Assembly (NCBI RefSeq): GCF_040500525.1
Contig: NZ_CP159402.1
Coordinates: 1,425,501-1,489,500 of the forward strand
Source of the DNA: Azospirillum formosense
GTDB taxonomy: Bacteria > Pseudomonadota > Alphaproteobacteria > Azospirillales > Azospirillaceae
Reading direction: 5' to 3'
Length of the DNA stretch: 64,000 bases
Position numbers and translations under genes: made by a program
Part shown: positions 36,966 through 45,295 of the stretch, one piece after another
Position numbering within the stretch: the first letter of the stretch is position 1
Layout: every line of letters begins with the position of its first letter
The notes under the pieces: generated by a model
Databases searched by the model: none
Told to the model about the DNA's origin: nothing
What the model saw: only the letters and a program-made list of their open reading frames with translations

Positions 36966-38051
36966 TCATGTTGGTGAGGTTGCCGGGATTGGAGTGGGAA
37001 TGCCATATGCGTGGGCGAGTTGGTTGAAGGATTCGATGGTCGTCTGATCGACGGGAATGCCGAGAGTCCTGCGGCGCGCCGCCTCGGCCCATTCGCGGTC
37101 GCCGGGCGCCATGACCGTTCGGCCCGGCACGGCCTGGGACCCGCGCAGAGCGGCCAGATAGCGTGCCATGTTGTCCTGGAAGTTCTCCTGTGGCAGAAAC
37201 GCGTCCGGACGGATCGCCATCACGAAAGCGCCCATGCCGCGCGGCGTGCTCATGTCCGGCCCCGGCATCGGCAGGATCTCGAAGCTCAGCTTCATGCCGG
37301 TCAGAACGGCGCTCAGGATTTCCACGAACCCCGCGAGCCCGGCCCCCTTGAAGCCGAATTCCCCACCCAGAGGCGCCAGCATTTCGGCCTGTTCGGGATC
37401 GGTGGTGTTGCGCCCCTCGGGGTCCGACGCGGTGGCTTCGGGAAGCGAAAGCCCGAGGCTGCGATAGAGCTGGACGCGGTTGTAGGGAATGGCGCTGGTG
37501 GCCATGTCGAACAACCACGGATCGCCGCCCTTCACCGGAACGGCTATGGCGATCGGGTTGGTGCCGTGGAAGCGCTCGGCACCATCGTGCAGCCTCATGA
37601 AGCTGTCGGAGTTGCAGAAGGCCATGCCGATGCAGCCCGCCTCCGCCGCGGCGAGCGCGAAGGCCCCGGCCGGTCCGAAATGGGAGTTGTTGCGGATGGC
37701 AACTGCCCCGATGCCGAACCGTCCAGCCAGTTCGACCGCCTTCTCCTGCGCGCGGTAGGCGCCGAGCGCGCCGTGCGCGTTGTCGGCGTCCAGCGTGGCG
37801 ACGGCCCCGAATTCAGAGAGGATGCGCAGGGCGGGACGCGGATTCACCCGCCCTTGCGTCATGGTGGCGACATAGTGCCCGAGAAGCCTCACGCCGTGGC
37901 TGTCCACCCCCAATCGGGAGCCGTGCATCATCGCGCGGGTGGCGGCGTCCGCTGTCGCGGCGTCCGCGCCGGCCGCCAGGAACACCGCGCGGCAGAAGGT
38001 TTCAAGGGTATCCGCGTCGTAGCGTGCGGGCGACTGAGCGTGTCCGGTCAC
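36966..38051 (-). CDS. Ldh2/malate-L-lactate dehydrogenase family NAD(P) oxidoreductase
   Basis: A 361-residue enzyme of the Ldh2 family (malate, ureidoglycolate, sulfolactate, 2,3-diketogulonate reductases), which is unrelated to classical lactate dehydrogenase. Seen: DADTLETFCRAVFLAAGADA at the N-terminus, the catalytic His in GVDSHGVRLLGHYV near 50, AIRNNSHFGPAGAFALAAAEAG near 120, NPIAIAVPV near 165 and LAPLGGEFGFKGAGLAGFVEIL near 230. The GTG start overlaps the stop of the SDR gene (GTGA), so the pair is coupled. It probably oxidises or reduces a 2-hydroxy acid imported by the adjacent TRAP system. Which acid is not evident. Confidence 0.88.
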   Translation of the reverse strand: MTGHAQSPARYDADTLETFCRAVFLAAGADAATADAATRAMMHGSRLGVDSHGVRLLGHYVATMTQGRVNPRPALRILSEFGAVATLDADNAHGALGAYRAQEKAVELAGRFGIGAVAIRNNSHFGPAGAFALAAAEAGCIGMAFCNSDSFMRLHDGAERFHGTNPIAIAVPVKGGDPWLFDMATSAIPYNRVQLYRSLGLSLPEATASDPEGRNTTDPEQAEMLAPLGGEFGFKGAGLAGFVEILSAVLTGMKLSFEILPMPGPDMSTPRGMGAFVMAIRPDAFLPQENFQDNMARYLAALRGSQAVPGRTVMAPGDREWAEAARRRTLGIPVDQTTIESFNQLAHAYGIPTPIPATSPT

Positions 38052-38791
38052 AGCGTCTGCCCTCCGTCGGCGACGAGCAGGCTGCCGGTCATGAAGCCGG
38101 ATTCGTCGCTGGCCAGATAGACCGCGGCGGCGGCCATCTCCTCGACGGTGCCCAGGCGGCCCATCGGCTGGCGCGCGATGAACTGCGCCCTCATTCCGTC
38201 CGGGTCGGCGCTGGACTGGATGCGCTCCTCCAGCGACGGTGAGTGGGTGGTGCCGGGGCACAGCGCGTTGCAGCGGACGCCGAAGCCGATGAAGTCGCGG
38301 GCCACGGCCTTGGTCAGGCCGATCACCGCCGCCTTGCTGGTCCCGTAGGCGGTGCGGTTGGCAACGCCGGTCAGGCTCGACGCCACCGAGGCGACGTTCA
38401 CAATGGAGCCCCGGCGCCGCTCGATCATGCCCGGAAGCGCCGCGCGGATGGTGTGGAACATCGAGGTGACGTTCTGGTCCAGACTGCGCGCCCAATCCTC
38501 GTCGCTGCAATCCAGAATGGTGCCGTTGTGGACCCATCCGGCGTTGTTGACGAGAATGTCAAGCGGCCCGGCCTCGGCGATGACGCGCCGGACCGCCACC
38601 GGATCGGTCACGTCGAGCGCGACGGGGGTGATGTTGGGATCGATCCCCGGCAGATCGTCCATCTTGGACAGCGTGCGGCTCGTCGCGACGACGCTGGCCC
38701 CCTCCCTGGCGAAGGCGAGCGCGATGGCCCGCCCCATGCCCTGTCCCGCTCCGGTCACAAGGGCGCGTTTTCCGTCTAGTCTGCCGGTCAT
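38048..38791 (-). CDS. SDR-family dehydrogenase resembling 2-keto-3-deoxy-L-fuconate dehydrogenase
   Basis: A 247-residue short-chain dehydrogenase. Seen: cofactor motif ALVTGAGQGMGRAIALAFA near residue 11, ILVNNAGWVHNGTILDCSDE near 80, catalytic Ser in NVASVASSLTGVANRTAYG with the YxxxK of AYGTSKAAVIGLTKAVA near 150, and the end MTGSLLVADGGQTL. ARDFIGFGVRCNALCPGTTHSPSLEERI and FIARQPMGRLG are, by eye, close to 2-keto-3-deoxy-L-fuconate dehydrogenase and DHRS6-like 3-hydroxybutyrate dehydrogenases. It is the gene before Ldh2 in the same operon and follows the TRAP genes by about 120 bases. Confidence 0.88.
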   Translation of the reverse strand: MTGRLDGKRALVTGAGQGMGRAIALAFAREGASVVATSRTLSKMDDLPGIDPNITPVALDVTDPVAVRRVIAEAGPLDILVNNAGWVHNGTILDCSDEDWARSLDQNVTSMFHTIRAALPGMIERRRGSIVNVASVASSLTGVANRTAYGTSKAAVIGLTKAVARDFIGFGVRCNALCPGTTHSPSLEERIQSSADPDGMRAQFIARQPMGRLGTVEEMAAAAVYLASDESGFMTGSLLVADGGQTL

Positions 38792-38914
38792 CGTGTTTGG
38801 AACTCCACCAGTCGGCGCCGCACGCGGCCCCGGTTTGGACGCAAGGATTCGGCGTGTCTGTTGGACGTGGCCGGGCGGGCAGCGTTTCCACCACCCGCGC
38901 CGGCCGCGCCGCCA

Positions 38915-40195
38915 TCATCCGAAGAGCAGGTTCGGGATCAGGAGGATCAACTCGGGCACGAAGATCAGAAGCAGGGTCGTCAACCCGATGGCGATCATCA
39001 GAGGCAGGGACTCCCGCACATAGGCGCCCACCGACACCCTCAGGATTGAGCAGACGGTGAACATCGCCGCTCCGACCGGAGGCGTGAAGTTACCGATGGT
39101 CGCCGCGACGATGAAGACGATGCCGAAATGCACCGGATCGCCGCCCATCGCCCGCACGGCCGGCAAAAAGATCGGCGTCATCATGATGATGATCACCGTC
39201 GCGTCGATGAACAGGCCCGCCACCAGAACCAGCAGGACGATGAGAACCATCACGAGTTGGACGTTGTCGGTGAGGCTGGTCAGGGACGACGCGATGACCT
39301 CCGGGATGCGCTCGAAGACGATGCCGTAGCTGAAGATCGCCGACAGGCTGATGAGGAACATCGCGGACCCGACGTCGGCAAGGCTGATCTCCAGCGCCTC
39401 GATGAAGCTCTTCGTCTTGAGCCTGCGGTAGACCACGAAACCGATGAACAGCGCGTACAGCACCGCGAAGGCGCCGATCTCCGACGGCGTGAAGATGCCC
39501 ATGCGCAGCCCGACGAGCAGGATGACCGGGAACAGCAACGCCCAGACGCCGCCCTTCAGGGCGCTGCCGACCTCGGCCAGGGAGGCCCGCTTCGACCGCT
39601 CGGGCGGGTATCCGCGCTTGTTGGAGGTGTACCAGACGGCGATGCTCATGGCGATGCCGAGCAGAAGCGCCGGGGCGAAGCCCGCCGCGAACATCCGCCC
39701 GATCGACACCTGGCCGATGGTCCCGTAGAGGATCATGCCGATGCCCGGCGGGATCAGCGGGGTGAGGAGCGAGGTGAAGGAGATCACGCCGGCGGTGAAG
39801 CCGCGCGACATGCCCCGCTTCGTCATCTCCTCGCCGAGGATGCGCGACTGCATCGCCGCGTCCGCGATGGCCGACCCCGACACGCCGCCCATCAGCGCCG
39901 ACAGGACGATGGAAATCTGGGCGAGCCCGCCCTTGAAGTGTCCGGTGGCCACCGACGCCAGATTCAGCAGGCTTTCGGTGATGCCGGACCGGTTCATGTA
40001 GTTGCCCGCCATGATGAAAAGGGGAACGGCGAGCAGGGCGAAGTTCTGGGTCTGCGACACCGTCACCTGCAGCGGGATGGTGAAGGGCAGCTCCGGGTGC
40101 TGGAGGAAGAACAGCACCCCGGAGATGCCGATCGCAAAGGCGACCGGCATACCGATGAGAAGGAAGACCGCGAAGGCCAAGGCGACGAGCAGCAT
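38915..40195 (-). CDS. dctM: TRAP transporter large permease DctM (system 1)
   Basis: A 426-residue inner-membrane permease of a tripartite ATP-independent periplasmic transporter; it moves an organic acid with sodium or proton. About 12 membrane segments are seen, with family landmarks FALLAVPLFIMAGNYMNRSG near 50, ALMGGVSGSAIADAAMQSRIL near 98, LLTPLIPPGIGMILYGTIGQ near 140 and IFLPAVRAMGGDPVHFGIVF near 355. The ATG at 40195 is two bases past the dctQ stop. It works with the small permease and binding protein encoded just upstream. Confidence 0.95.
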   Translation of the reverse strand: MLLVALAFAVFLLIGMPVAFAIGISGVLFFLQHPELPFTIPLQVTVSQTQNFALLAVPLFIMAGNYMNRSGITESLLNLASVATGHFKGGLAQISIVLSALMGGVSGSAIADAAMQSRILGEEMTKRGMSRGFTAGVISFTSLLTPLIPPGIGMILYGTIGQVSIGRMFAAGFAPALLLGIAMSIAVWYTSNKRGYPPERSKRASLAEVGSALKGGVWALLFPVILLVGLRMGIFTPSEIGAFAVLYALFIGFVVYRRLKTKSFIEALEISLADVGSAMFLISLSAIFSYGIVFERIPEVIASSLTSLTDNVQLVMVLIVLLVLVAGLFIDATVIIIMMTPIFLPAVRAMGGDPVHFGIVFIVAATIGNFTPPVGAAMFTVCSILRVSVGAYVRESLPLMIAIGLTTLLLIFVPELILLIPNLLFG

Positions 40196-40197
40196 GG

Positions 40198-40704
40198 TCA
40201 GGCGGTCTCCCCGGTGGCGGTGGCGGCGGTGCACGGGACGCCGTCGGACCGCATCAGCGTCCGGATCTTGAGAAGCGTGGTGACGAGCATCAGCGCCGCC
40301 CCGACGGCGATGCTGGCGGTGACCCAGGAATAGCTGACGCCGGGAATGCCGTTGAAGGTCCGGGACCGGCTGGTCCAGGCGAGCAGGGTCCCACCGTAGA
40401 TGGCGTAGCAGAGGAACAGCGCGATCGCCGCGTAGTTCACGAACAGCAGGGTCCGCTGGTACCGCTCGGACAGCTTCGCGGTCACCAGGTCGAGGGACAT
40501 GAGCATGTCCTTGCGCCAGGCGATGTCGGCGCACAGGAACACCGCCCAGGCAAAGAAGCAGGTCGCCAGATCGATGGTCCAGTTGAGCGGGTGCTGCATC
40601 ATGCGCGCCACGCCGCCCAGCAGGAGCAGACCGACCATCAACATCAGGAACAAGCCGGCGAGGATCGCCTCCAGCTTCAGGACATAGTCGTAGAGAGTTT
40701 TCAT
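40198..40704 (-). CDS. dctQ: TRAP transporter small permease DctQ (system 1)
   Basis: A 168-residue membrane protein with four hydrophobic segments, as usual for DctQ: LEAILAGLFLMLMVGLLLLGG near residue 11, a pair around WTIDLATCFFAWAVFLCADIAWRKDMLM near 40, LLFVNYAAIALFLCYAIYGG near 88 and GVSYSWVTASIAVGAALMLVTTLL near 122. It bridges the binding protein and DctM in the inner membrane. It is encoded between dctP and dctM in the normal order. The ribosome site before the ATG is weak. Confidence 0.9.
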   Translation of the reverse strand: MKTLYDYVLKLEAILAGLFLMLMVGLLLLGGVARMMQHPLNWTIDLATCFFAWAVFLCADIAWRKDMLMSLDLVTAKLSERYQRTLLFVNYAAIALFLCYAIYGGTLLAWTSRSRTFNGIPGVSYSWVTASIAVGAALMLVTTLLKIRTLMRSDGVPCTAATATGETA

Positions 40705-40732
40705 AAGGCAGGCCTCGCCGGCTTCGGATGAG

Positions 40733-41722
40733 TTAGCGGCCCATTTCCTTGTAGACGGCCGCCCGGACGTCGGTCAGGCCGAGCTTCTCGTAAGCCGCGT
40801 CGCCGGCCTTGCGGAAGGCCGCCAGATCGACGTTGTCGGTCACCTTCATGCCGCCCTTGACCAGCGCGGCCTTCTCACCCTCGGCGGCGTCGGCGAGCAC
40901 CTTCGACACCTTCTGGCCGGCGGCGCTGCATTCCTCGACCAGCGCGGTCTGGTAGTCGGCGGGCAGCTTCTTGAACCAGGAGGCGCTGACAACCTCGAAG
41001 TTGATCAGCGTGATGTGGCCGGTTTCGCTGACGTTGCGGACGACTTCCTGGAGGTTGCCCGGACGGATGTTGGCGTAGGTCAGTTCCGCGCCATCGACGG
41101 CCCGCTGCTGAAGGCCGGGGTAGATGTCGCCGAAGCTCATCGCCGTCGGGGCCGCGCCGATGGCGCGCACCGATTCCTGCCAGATGGGGGCCGGCGGGGT
41201 GCGGATGCGCAGGCCGGACAGGTCGCCCGGGTTGCGGACCGGCTTGTTGGCGAACACGTGGCGCTTGCCCTGCACGAAGTCGAAGCAGACGACCTGGAGG
41301 CCATGCTTGTCCGCCAGCTCCGTCTTCCATTTCTTGACGATGTCGAGCTTCGACAGCGCGAAGGCCTCGTCGAGCGTCTCGACGAAGTACGGGCCGTTCA
41401 GGACCGCAATCTCGCGGACATAGTTGCCGAGGCGCGCCGCGTCGGTGTTTTGGCCGATGTTGGCGCCCTGGCGGATCTGCTCGATGATGTCCTCTTCGTT
41501 GCCGAGCTGGGCGCTGTGGAACACCTCGATCTTGAGGCCGCCGTTGGTCCGCTCCTCGACGCGCTTGGCCCATTCCTGGAACGCCGAGTGATAGGCTTCG
41601 ACCGGGCTGTGGACGTGGTTCATGCGCAGGATGTGCTTCTGCGTCTGGGCCTGGGCCATCCCCATGCCCGCGATCAGCGTCAGTGCGGTGGCTCCGAGAA
41701 GAGCGCCAAAGCGCTTGGACAT
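40733..41722 (-). CDS. dctP: TRAP transporter substrate-binding protein DctP (system 1)
   Basis: A 329-residue periplasmic binding protein. The signal peptide (MSKRFGALLGATALTLIAG, cleaved near AQAQT) is followed by a DctP domain starting HILRMNHVHSPVEAYHSAFQ, with IEVFHSAQLGNEEDIIEQIR near 60 and the ligand-contact region LSGLRIRTPPAPIWQESVR near 160. The ATG at 41722 has AGGAAG eight bases upstream; the in-frame GTG at 41731 lies on the ribosome site and was rejected. It is first in the operon dctPQM-SDR-Ldh2. The ligand is probably a sugar acid or hydroxy acid, judged from the enzymes behind it. Confidence 0.92.
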   Translation of the reverse strand: MSKRFGALLGATALTLIAGMGMAQAQTQKHILRMNHVHSPVEAYHSAFQEWAKRVEERTNGGLKIEVFHSAQLGNEEDIIEQIRQGANIGQNTDAARLGNYVREIAVLNGPYFVETLDEAFALSKLDIVKKWKTELADKHGLQVVCFDFVQGKRHVFANKPVRNPGDLSGLRIRTPPAPIWQESVRAIGAAPTAMSFGDIYPGLQQRAVDGAELTYANIRPGNLQEVVRNVSETGHITLINFEVVSASWFKKLPADYQTALVEECSAAGQKVSKVLADAAEGEKAALVKGGMKVTDNVDLAAFRKAGDAAYEKLGLTDVRAAVYKEMGR

Positions 41723-41905
41723 GTTGGTCACTTCCTACTCCCTAGAATTTCTTATGAGCTTGGGGATCAAGGGCGCCCGTTGCTTTGAGCGCGGAGCCTG
41801 AGAATGCCCTTATGTCATTCATTGCTGCCCACTCCCGCGGAACGGACAGCCGACACGTGGATGGCGAACGGCTCAACCAACGCAACGTTCGGTTATCTTG
41901 CACAC

Positions 41906-41923
41906 TTGTATCCAAGGATGCAA
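41906..41923. promoter_or_regulatory. 18-base near-perfect palindrome, candidate GntR operator
   Basis: TTGTATCC-AA-GGATGCAA has one mismatched pair across its centre. Outer arms ATCTTGCA (41895-41902) and TGCAAGAT (41919-41926) are also exact reverse complements. The site lies between the divergent TRAP operon and the gntR gene. FCD-type GntR regulators bind similar short dyads. Binding is inferred. Confidence 0.55.
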
Positions 41924-41949
41924 GATGGTACGGATCATCCATGGAACGA

Positions 41950-41970
41950 TTTGATTGGCTCCCAATCAAA
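41950..41970. promoter_or_regulatory. Perfect nine-base inverted repeat, candidate operator
   Basis: Arms TTTGATTGG (41950-41958) and CCAATCAAA (41962-41970) are separated by CTC. The core ATTGG-N3-CCAAT resembles the dyads bound by VanR-like GntR/FCD proteins. It is 254 bases before the gntR start and 228 bases before dctP. Confidence 0.55.
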
Positions 41971-41983
41971 TCCGAATTCGGAT
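41970..41983. promoter_or_regulatory. Perfect 14-base palindrome next to the inverted repeat
   Basis: ATCCGAATTCGGAT is fully self-complementary and shares one base with the preceding repeat. It may be a further operator half of the same complex or an unrelated site. No clear promoter hexamers could be assigned around it. Confidence 0.45.
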
Positions 41984-42203
41984 GGGATTCCGCCCGGCAG
42001 GAGGCGGTGTCGCGGACGGGAGGTGCAACCAATAGTGCCGAAGTGTTCGTCCGGCGGCCCCGGACATCGGTCCGGTTCCACCCGCGTCCCGGCCTGTGTT
42101 CAGCGGCGCTGCGACCTTGCGTGGACCAATCCGGTCCGGCGATAATCGTGATTCGAGACTCGGGAAGGGCGATGTCCGCTTATGCAGGGGCTGGGAGAGC
42201 ACG

Positions 42204-42899
42204 GTGAAGAACGAACGGCTGGTGTTGGAACGCAACACGCTGGACAGCGTGATCTACAAGGAACTGCGGAAGAGGATCATTTCGCTTTCGCTCCAGCCCG
42301 GCTCGATGATCTACGAAAATGCCGTCGCCGACGAGTACGGCGTCAGCCGGACACCGGTCCGTCAGGCCTTCTCCCGGCTGGCGAACGAAGGTTTGTTGAG
42401 CATCCTGCCGCAGCGCGGCGCGCAGGTGTCCCACCTGTCCGCGGCGAAGGTGAAGGAGGCCCAATTCATCCGTGAGGCGCTGGAGGTTTCGGCGTTCGGC
42501 GAGGTGGCGCGCATCTGGAACAGAACCGCCGATCACAGCGTGGCGCAAAGCAAGGCGCTGTCGCTGATCGAGCAGCAAAGACAGGTCGTGCGGGAGAAGG
42601 ACTATGTCGGCTTCACCGAACTGGATGTGGCGTTCCACGACACCGTCATCGGGGTTCTGGGAAACGCCATGCTCCTGGAGATGCTGAGTGACGTGAGGAC
42701 GCATCTGACACGGGTGCGCTTCCTTGAGCTTCAGGAGGCCCACCATGAGGACGATGCGATCGCCGACCACGTCAAGCTGATGCGATCGATCATGGCCAAC
42801 GATGTCGCGGGAACCCAGTCGCTTCTGCTCGCGCATTTGAAGATGATCGAGGCGATGCGCGACGACATCCTCAAGCGCCACGACATTCTCTTCGAATAA
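42204..42899 (+). CDS. GntR-family regulator, FCD subfamily
   Basis: A 231-residue transcription regulator. Residues about 12-78 form the winged helix (VIYKELRKRIISLSLQPGSM, EYGVSRTPVRQAFSRLANEG), and the rest is an all-helical FCD effector domain with the metal-binding Asp/His pattern (TELDVAFHDTVIGVLGNAML near 140, DAIADHVKLMRSIMAND near 190 and a last His in LLLAHLKMIEAM). FCD proteins usually sense sugar acids or other organic acids. The GTG at 42204 has GGGAG about seven bases upstream. It is divergent from the TRAP operon and upstream of the epimerase gene, so it is the likely regulator of both. Confidence 0.88.
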   Translation: MKNERLVLERNTLDSVIYKELRKRIISLSLQPGSMIYENAVADEYGVSRTPVRQAFSRLANEGLLSILPQRGAQVSHLSAAKVKEAQFIREALEVSAFGEVARIWNRTADHSVAQSKALSLIEQQRQVVREKDYVGFTELDVAFHDTVIGVLGNAMLLEMLSDVRTHLTRVRFLELQEAHHEDDAIADHVKLMRSIMANDVAGTQSLLLAHLKMIEAMRDDILKRHDILFE

Positions 42900-42904
42900 G
42901 CCCC

Positions 42905-42948
42905 GTCCGGGACCCCTGCCGAGGGGGTCCATCGCCGGACGGCTTTTC
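42905..42948 (+). terminator. Possible terminator after gntR
   Basis: Arms GTCCG (42905-42909) with CGGAC (42936-42940) and GGACCCC (42910-42916) with GGGGTCC (42924-42930) stack into one interrupted stem, followed by GGCTTTTCC. The T-run is short, so termination may be partial before the epimerase gene at 43075. Confidence 0.45.
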
Positions 42949-43074
42949 CAACCATCGCTGACGGACGCACCCCAAGCCGGTGGGGCTACCGGCGGGGATG
43001 GGGGCTGCTCGCCCTTCGCGAACCGGCGGCGAGACCAACGACCCGGCAAGCGGGTGCAATCAGGAGGAAACGAG

Positions 43075-43923
43075 ATGAACAGGCGGTCAATCCACAGCTA
43101 CACCTGGATTCCGAAGTGGTCCACCAAGGATGGTGCCTACGCGGCCGAGCGTGCCGCGGCCTTCGGCTACGGCCAGCTCGTCGTGCCGATCCGCGACCAT
43201 GACAGCATCGAACCGGCGGCCATTGCCGCGCTGTGCGAGCGGGCCGGAGTCCGCCCCGTCGCGACCTCCCCCCTTCAGGTGGACAACGACATTTCGAGCA
43301 CCGACCCGGACGTGCACCGCCGTGGGATCGAGCGGCATTGCGCGGCGCTCGCCCTGGCGCGCGATATGGGCGCGGACCGCATGGGCGGCATTCTCTACAG
43401 CGCCTTCGGGAAGGCCTCGAAGGTCCCGAGCGACGCCAACTTCCAGGCGGCGGCGGACGGGTTGAGGATCGTCGCCGAACGGGCCGCATCTTATGGGATG
43501 CTGTTGGCGCTCGAAGTGGTCAATCGGTACGAAAGCAACCTGATCAACACGGCGGAACAGGCCGTTCGAATGGTCAAGCTGATCGGCGCCGACAACGTCC
43601 GCGTCCATCTCGACACCTTCCACATGAACATCGAGGAGAATGACCTGTTGGGCGCGCTTGAGCTGGCAATGCCTTATCTCGGTTATTTCGAGATCGACCA
43701 GAACCACCGCGGCCGTCTGACGGAGGGGGCCATTGACTTCGCCCCGATGCTGCGCCGGTTGAAGGCGGCCAAGTATCAGGGACTGATCGGCGTCGAAGCC
43801 TTCTCCTCAGCCGTGTCCCACCCGGACATCACTGCGGGCGTCGCGTCCTGGCGCAACCTGTTCGAACACGGCGACGACGTGGCGCGCGACGGGCAATTGC
43901 TGCTCGATCAACACGGTCTCTGA
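43075..43923 (+). CDS. Sugar epimerase/isomerase of the D-tagatose 3-epimerase type
   Basis: A 282-residue TIM-barrel protein of the xylose-isomerase-like (AP endonuclease 2) superfamily. The metal-site pattern of D-tagatose/D-psicose 3-epimerases is present: Glu in LLALEVVNRYESN near 147, Asp in RVHLDTFHMNIEEND near 180, His in EIDQNHRGRLTEG near 208 and Glu in GLIGVEAFSS near 240. It probably interconverts a ketose or erythrulose-type sugar at C3. A strong AGGAGG precedes the ATG at 43075. It follows gntR and faces the same way; with the TRAP/SDR/Ldh2 operon it suggests a rare sugar or sugar-acid pathway. Confidence 0.85.
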   Translation: MNRRSIHSYTWIPKWSTKDGAYAAERAAAFGYGQLVVPIRDHDSIEPAAIAALCERAGVRPVATSPLQVDNDISSTDPDVHRRGIERHCAALALARDMGADRMGGILYSAFGKASKVPSDANFQAAADGLRIVAERAASYGMLLALEVVNRYESNLINTAEQAVRMVKLIGADNVRVHLDTFHMNIEENDLLGALELAMPYLGYFEIDQNHRGRLTEGAIDFAPMLRRLKAAKYQGLIGVEAFSSAVSHPDITAGVASWRNLFEHGDDVARDGQLLLDQHGL

Positions 43924-44051
43924 CGATGCCCACCACTGCCGGCAAACTTTCCCGGTCAACGGTTCGGGGATGTTCCGGCAGTGGCCAATTTTGGTGTGGA
44001 GTTGCCCCGGCTCGGTGGACACCATCTGACTTGCGCAGGCTGTGTTGACCG

Positions 44052-44365
44052 ATGCCGAAAACCCGCCCCCCTTATCCGCCGGCTTCCGGCAGCATATGGT
44101 CGAGCTGGTCCGCTCTGGACGCGATACAGCCGACCTCGCCCGCGAGTTCGAGCCATCCGCCCAGGCGATCCGCAACTGGGTGCCCCAAGCCGATCGCGAT
44201 AACGGTCACCGCAGCGACGGCCTGAGCAGTTCCGAAAAGGAGGAACCGGCTCGCCTGCATCGCGAGAACCGGCAACTGCGCCAGGAGCGCGACGTCCTGG
44301 CAAAGGCGGCGGCTTGGTTCGCGCGGGAGACCGGCACGATCCCGTCCGGGTCTTCCCGTTCATGA
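44052..44365 (+). pseudogene. IS3-family orfA remnant
   Basis: The start MPKTRPPYPP at 44052 is in one frame, and the rest of the helix-turn-helix protein is in another: FRQHMVELVRSGRDTADLAR, EFEPSAQAIRNWVPQADRD, LHRENRQLRQERDVLAKAAA. A one-base loss near 44081 (CGGCTTCCGG where CGGAGTTCCGG is expected) explains the shift. OrfB should begin at the overlapping ATGA at 44362 but is lost after a few codons. Upstream DNA from about 43990 (with GGTGGACACC) looks like the left end of such an element. It cannot encode an active transposase. Confidence 0.75.
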
Positions 44366-44710
44366 GCGCGAACGTCCTGTAGCCGCTTGTCGGACGTTAT
44401 TAACCTCCAAGTCGGCGGCGTCGCGAACTATGCCAAGAGGAAGCCCATTCTCCGTTCCAGTTCCCATGGCCTCCCGCGCATCACACGGAATTCCCGCCAC
44501 CCCAGACAAAACGAAGAAGCGGAAGCTATGTCCGCGACAGAACAACCGCCTAACCGGCTCGACTAATTTTCTCGAAAATGGACAAACAACCTAGGAGCAC
44601 AACAGGCGCCAAATCCAATTTGGACTTGGCGCCTGATTGACCCATAGGGGCGAAATAAACTTTATGCCGAATTTTTACACTTTATGCCGGATTCTACAAT
44701 CGGGAGCCGG
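44366..44710. other. Gene-free stretch after IS3 remnant
   Basis: This 345-base stretch is A+T richer than the genes around it and contains no convincing coding frame. It holds an inverted repeat, CAGGCGCCAA (44603-44612) with TTGGCGCCTG (44626-44635), and two copies of TTTATGCCG (near 44660 and 44680). The repeat could be a terminator-like hairpin but has no T-run. Confidence 0.5.
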
Positions 44711-45295
44711 TCAGGACGCCCACTGACGCTTCGGACCGACGTCGACATGGACGAAGTTGCTGTCCGGGTAATAGCCCACCCCGCCGCCACGCAGGCTGAG
44801 CGCCGCGCGCTGCAGGGTGCGCAGCGGCAGGCCGGGCACCCGCAGGTCGATGGCCTTGCCCTGCATGTGGAAGCTGTTCTGGGCGACGCCGCTGCCGTCC
44901 TGCTCGCGCAGCCACGCGTTGGATTCGGGAGAGCGGTAGCCGGAGATGATGTGCACCGGCGTCTTGCTGCCGACCTTGCGGGTCAGCGCGTGCAGCAGGT
45001 CCAGGAGCTTGGGGTCGATGGGATGCACGGCACCGGTGCGGTGGTCGCGCAGCAAGTGGTTGATTTCCCGCAGGCCGTCGCGCTGGTAGCGGCCCTTGGA
45101 CCAGTACTCCGCCCGCACCCGCTCGCCGGTGTGGAGGTTGAGCAGGACCAATTGCCGCGGCGGGGCGCGCAACGCCGCCTCCGACACCTCCGGCGCCATG
45201 ACCATGCCGGCAGCGGCCGTCGCCAGACCGATGCGCAACAGTTCCCTCCGGCCGAGCTTGGCTGCTGGGGTCGGTTGGAATTTGGCCTCGGTCAT
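44711..45295 (-). CDS. Exported DUF882/M15-like murein endopeptidase (MepK/YcbK type)
   Basis: A 194-residue protein with a twin-arginine signal (GRRELLRIGLATAAAGMVMA, residues about 14-33), as in E. coli MepK. The mature domain has the zinc-site motifs of M15/DUF882 peptidases: SFHMQGKAIDLRVPG (H-x6-D) near 135 and NFVHVDVGPKRQW near 180, with IISGYRSPESNAWLRE near 105. MepK cuts meso-DAP to meso-DAP crosslinks in the periplasm, and this is the expected role. GGAGG lies just before the double ATG at 45298/45295. It is a single gene and is the first chromosome-like gene after the accessory block. Confidence 0.88.
   Translation of the reverse strand: MTEAKFQPTPAAKLGRRELLRIGLATAAAGMVMAPEVSEAALRAPPRQLVLLNLHTGERVRAEYWSKGRYQRDGLREINHLLRDHRTGAVHPIDPKLLDLLHALTRKVGSKTPVHIISGYRSPESNAWLREQDGSGVAQNSFHMQGKAIDLRVPGLPLRTLQRAALSLRGGGVGYYPDSNFVHVDVGPKRQWAS

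Noticed and set aside
44603..44635. Terminator downstream of the DUF882 gene
   Set aside because: The inverted repeat is good but there is no T-run on either side and it is about 75 bases past the stop, so it is listed only within the gap.
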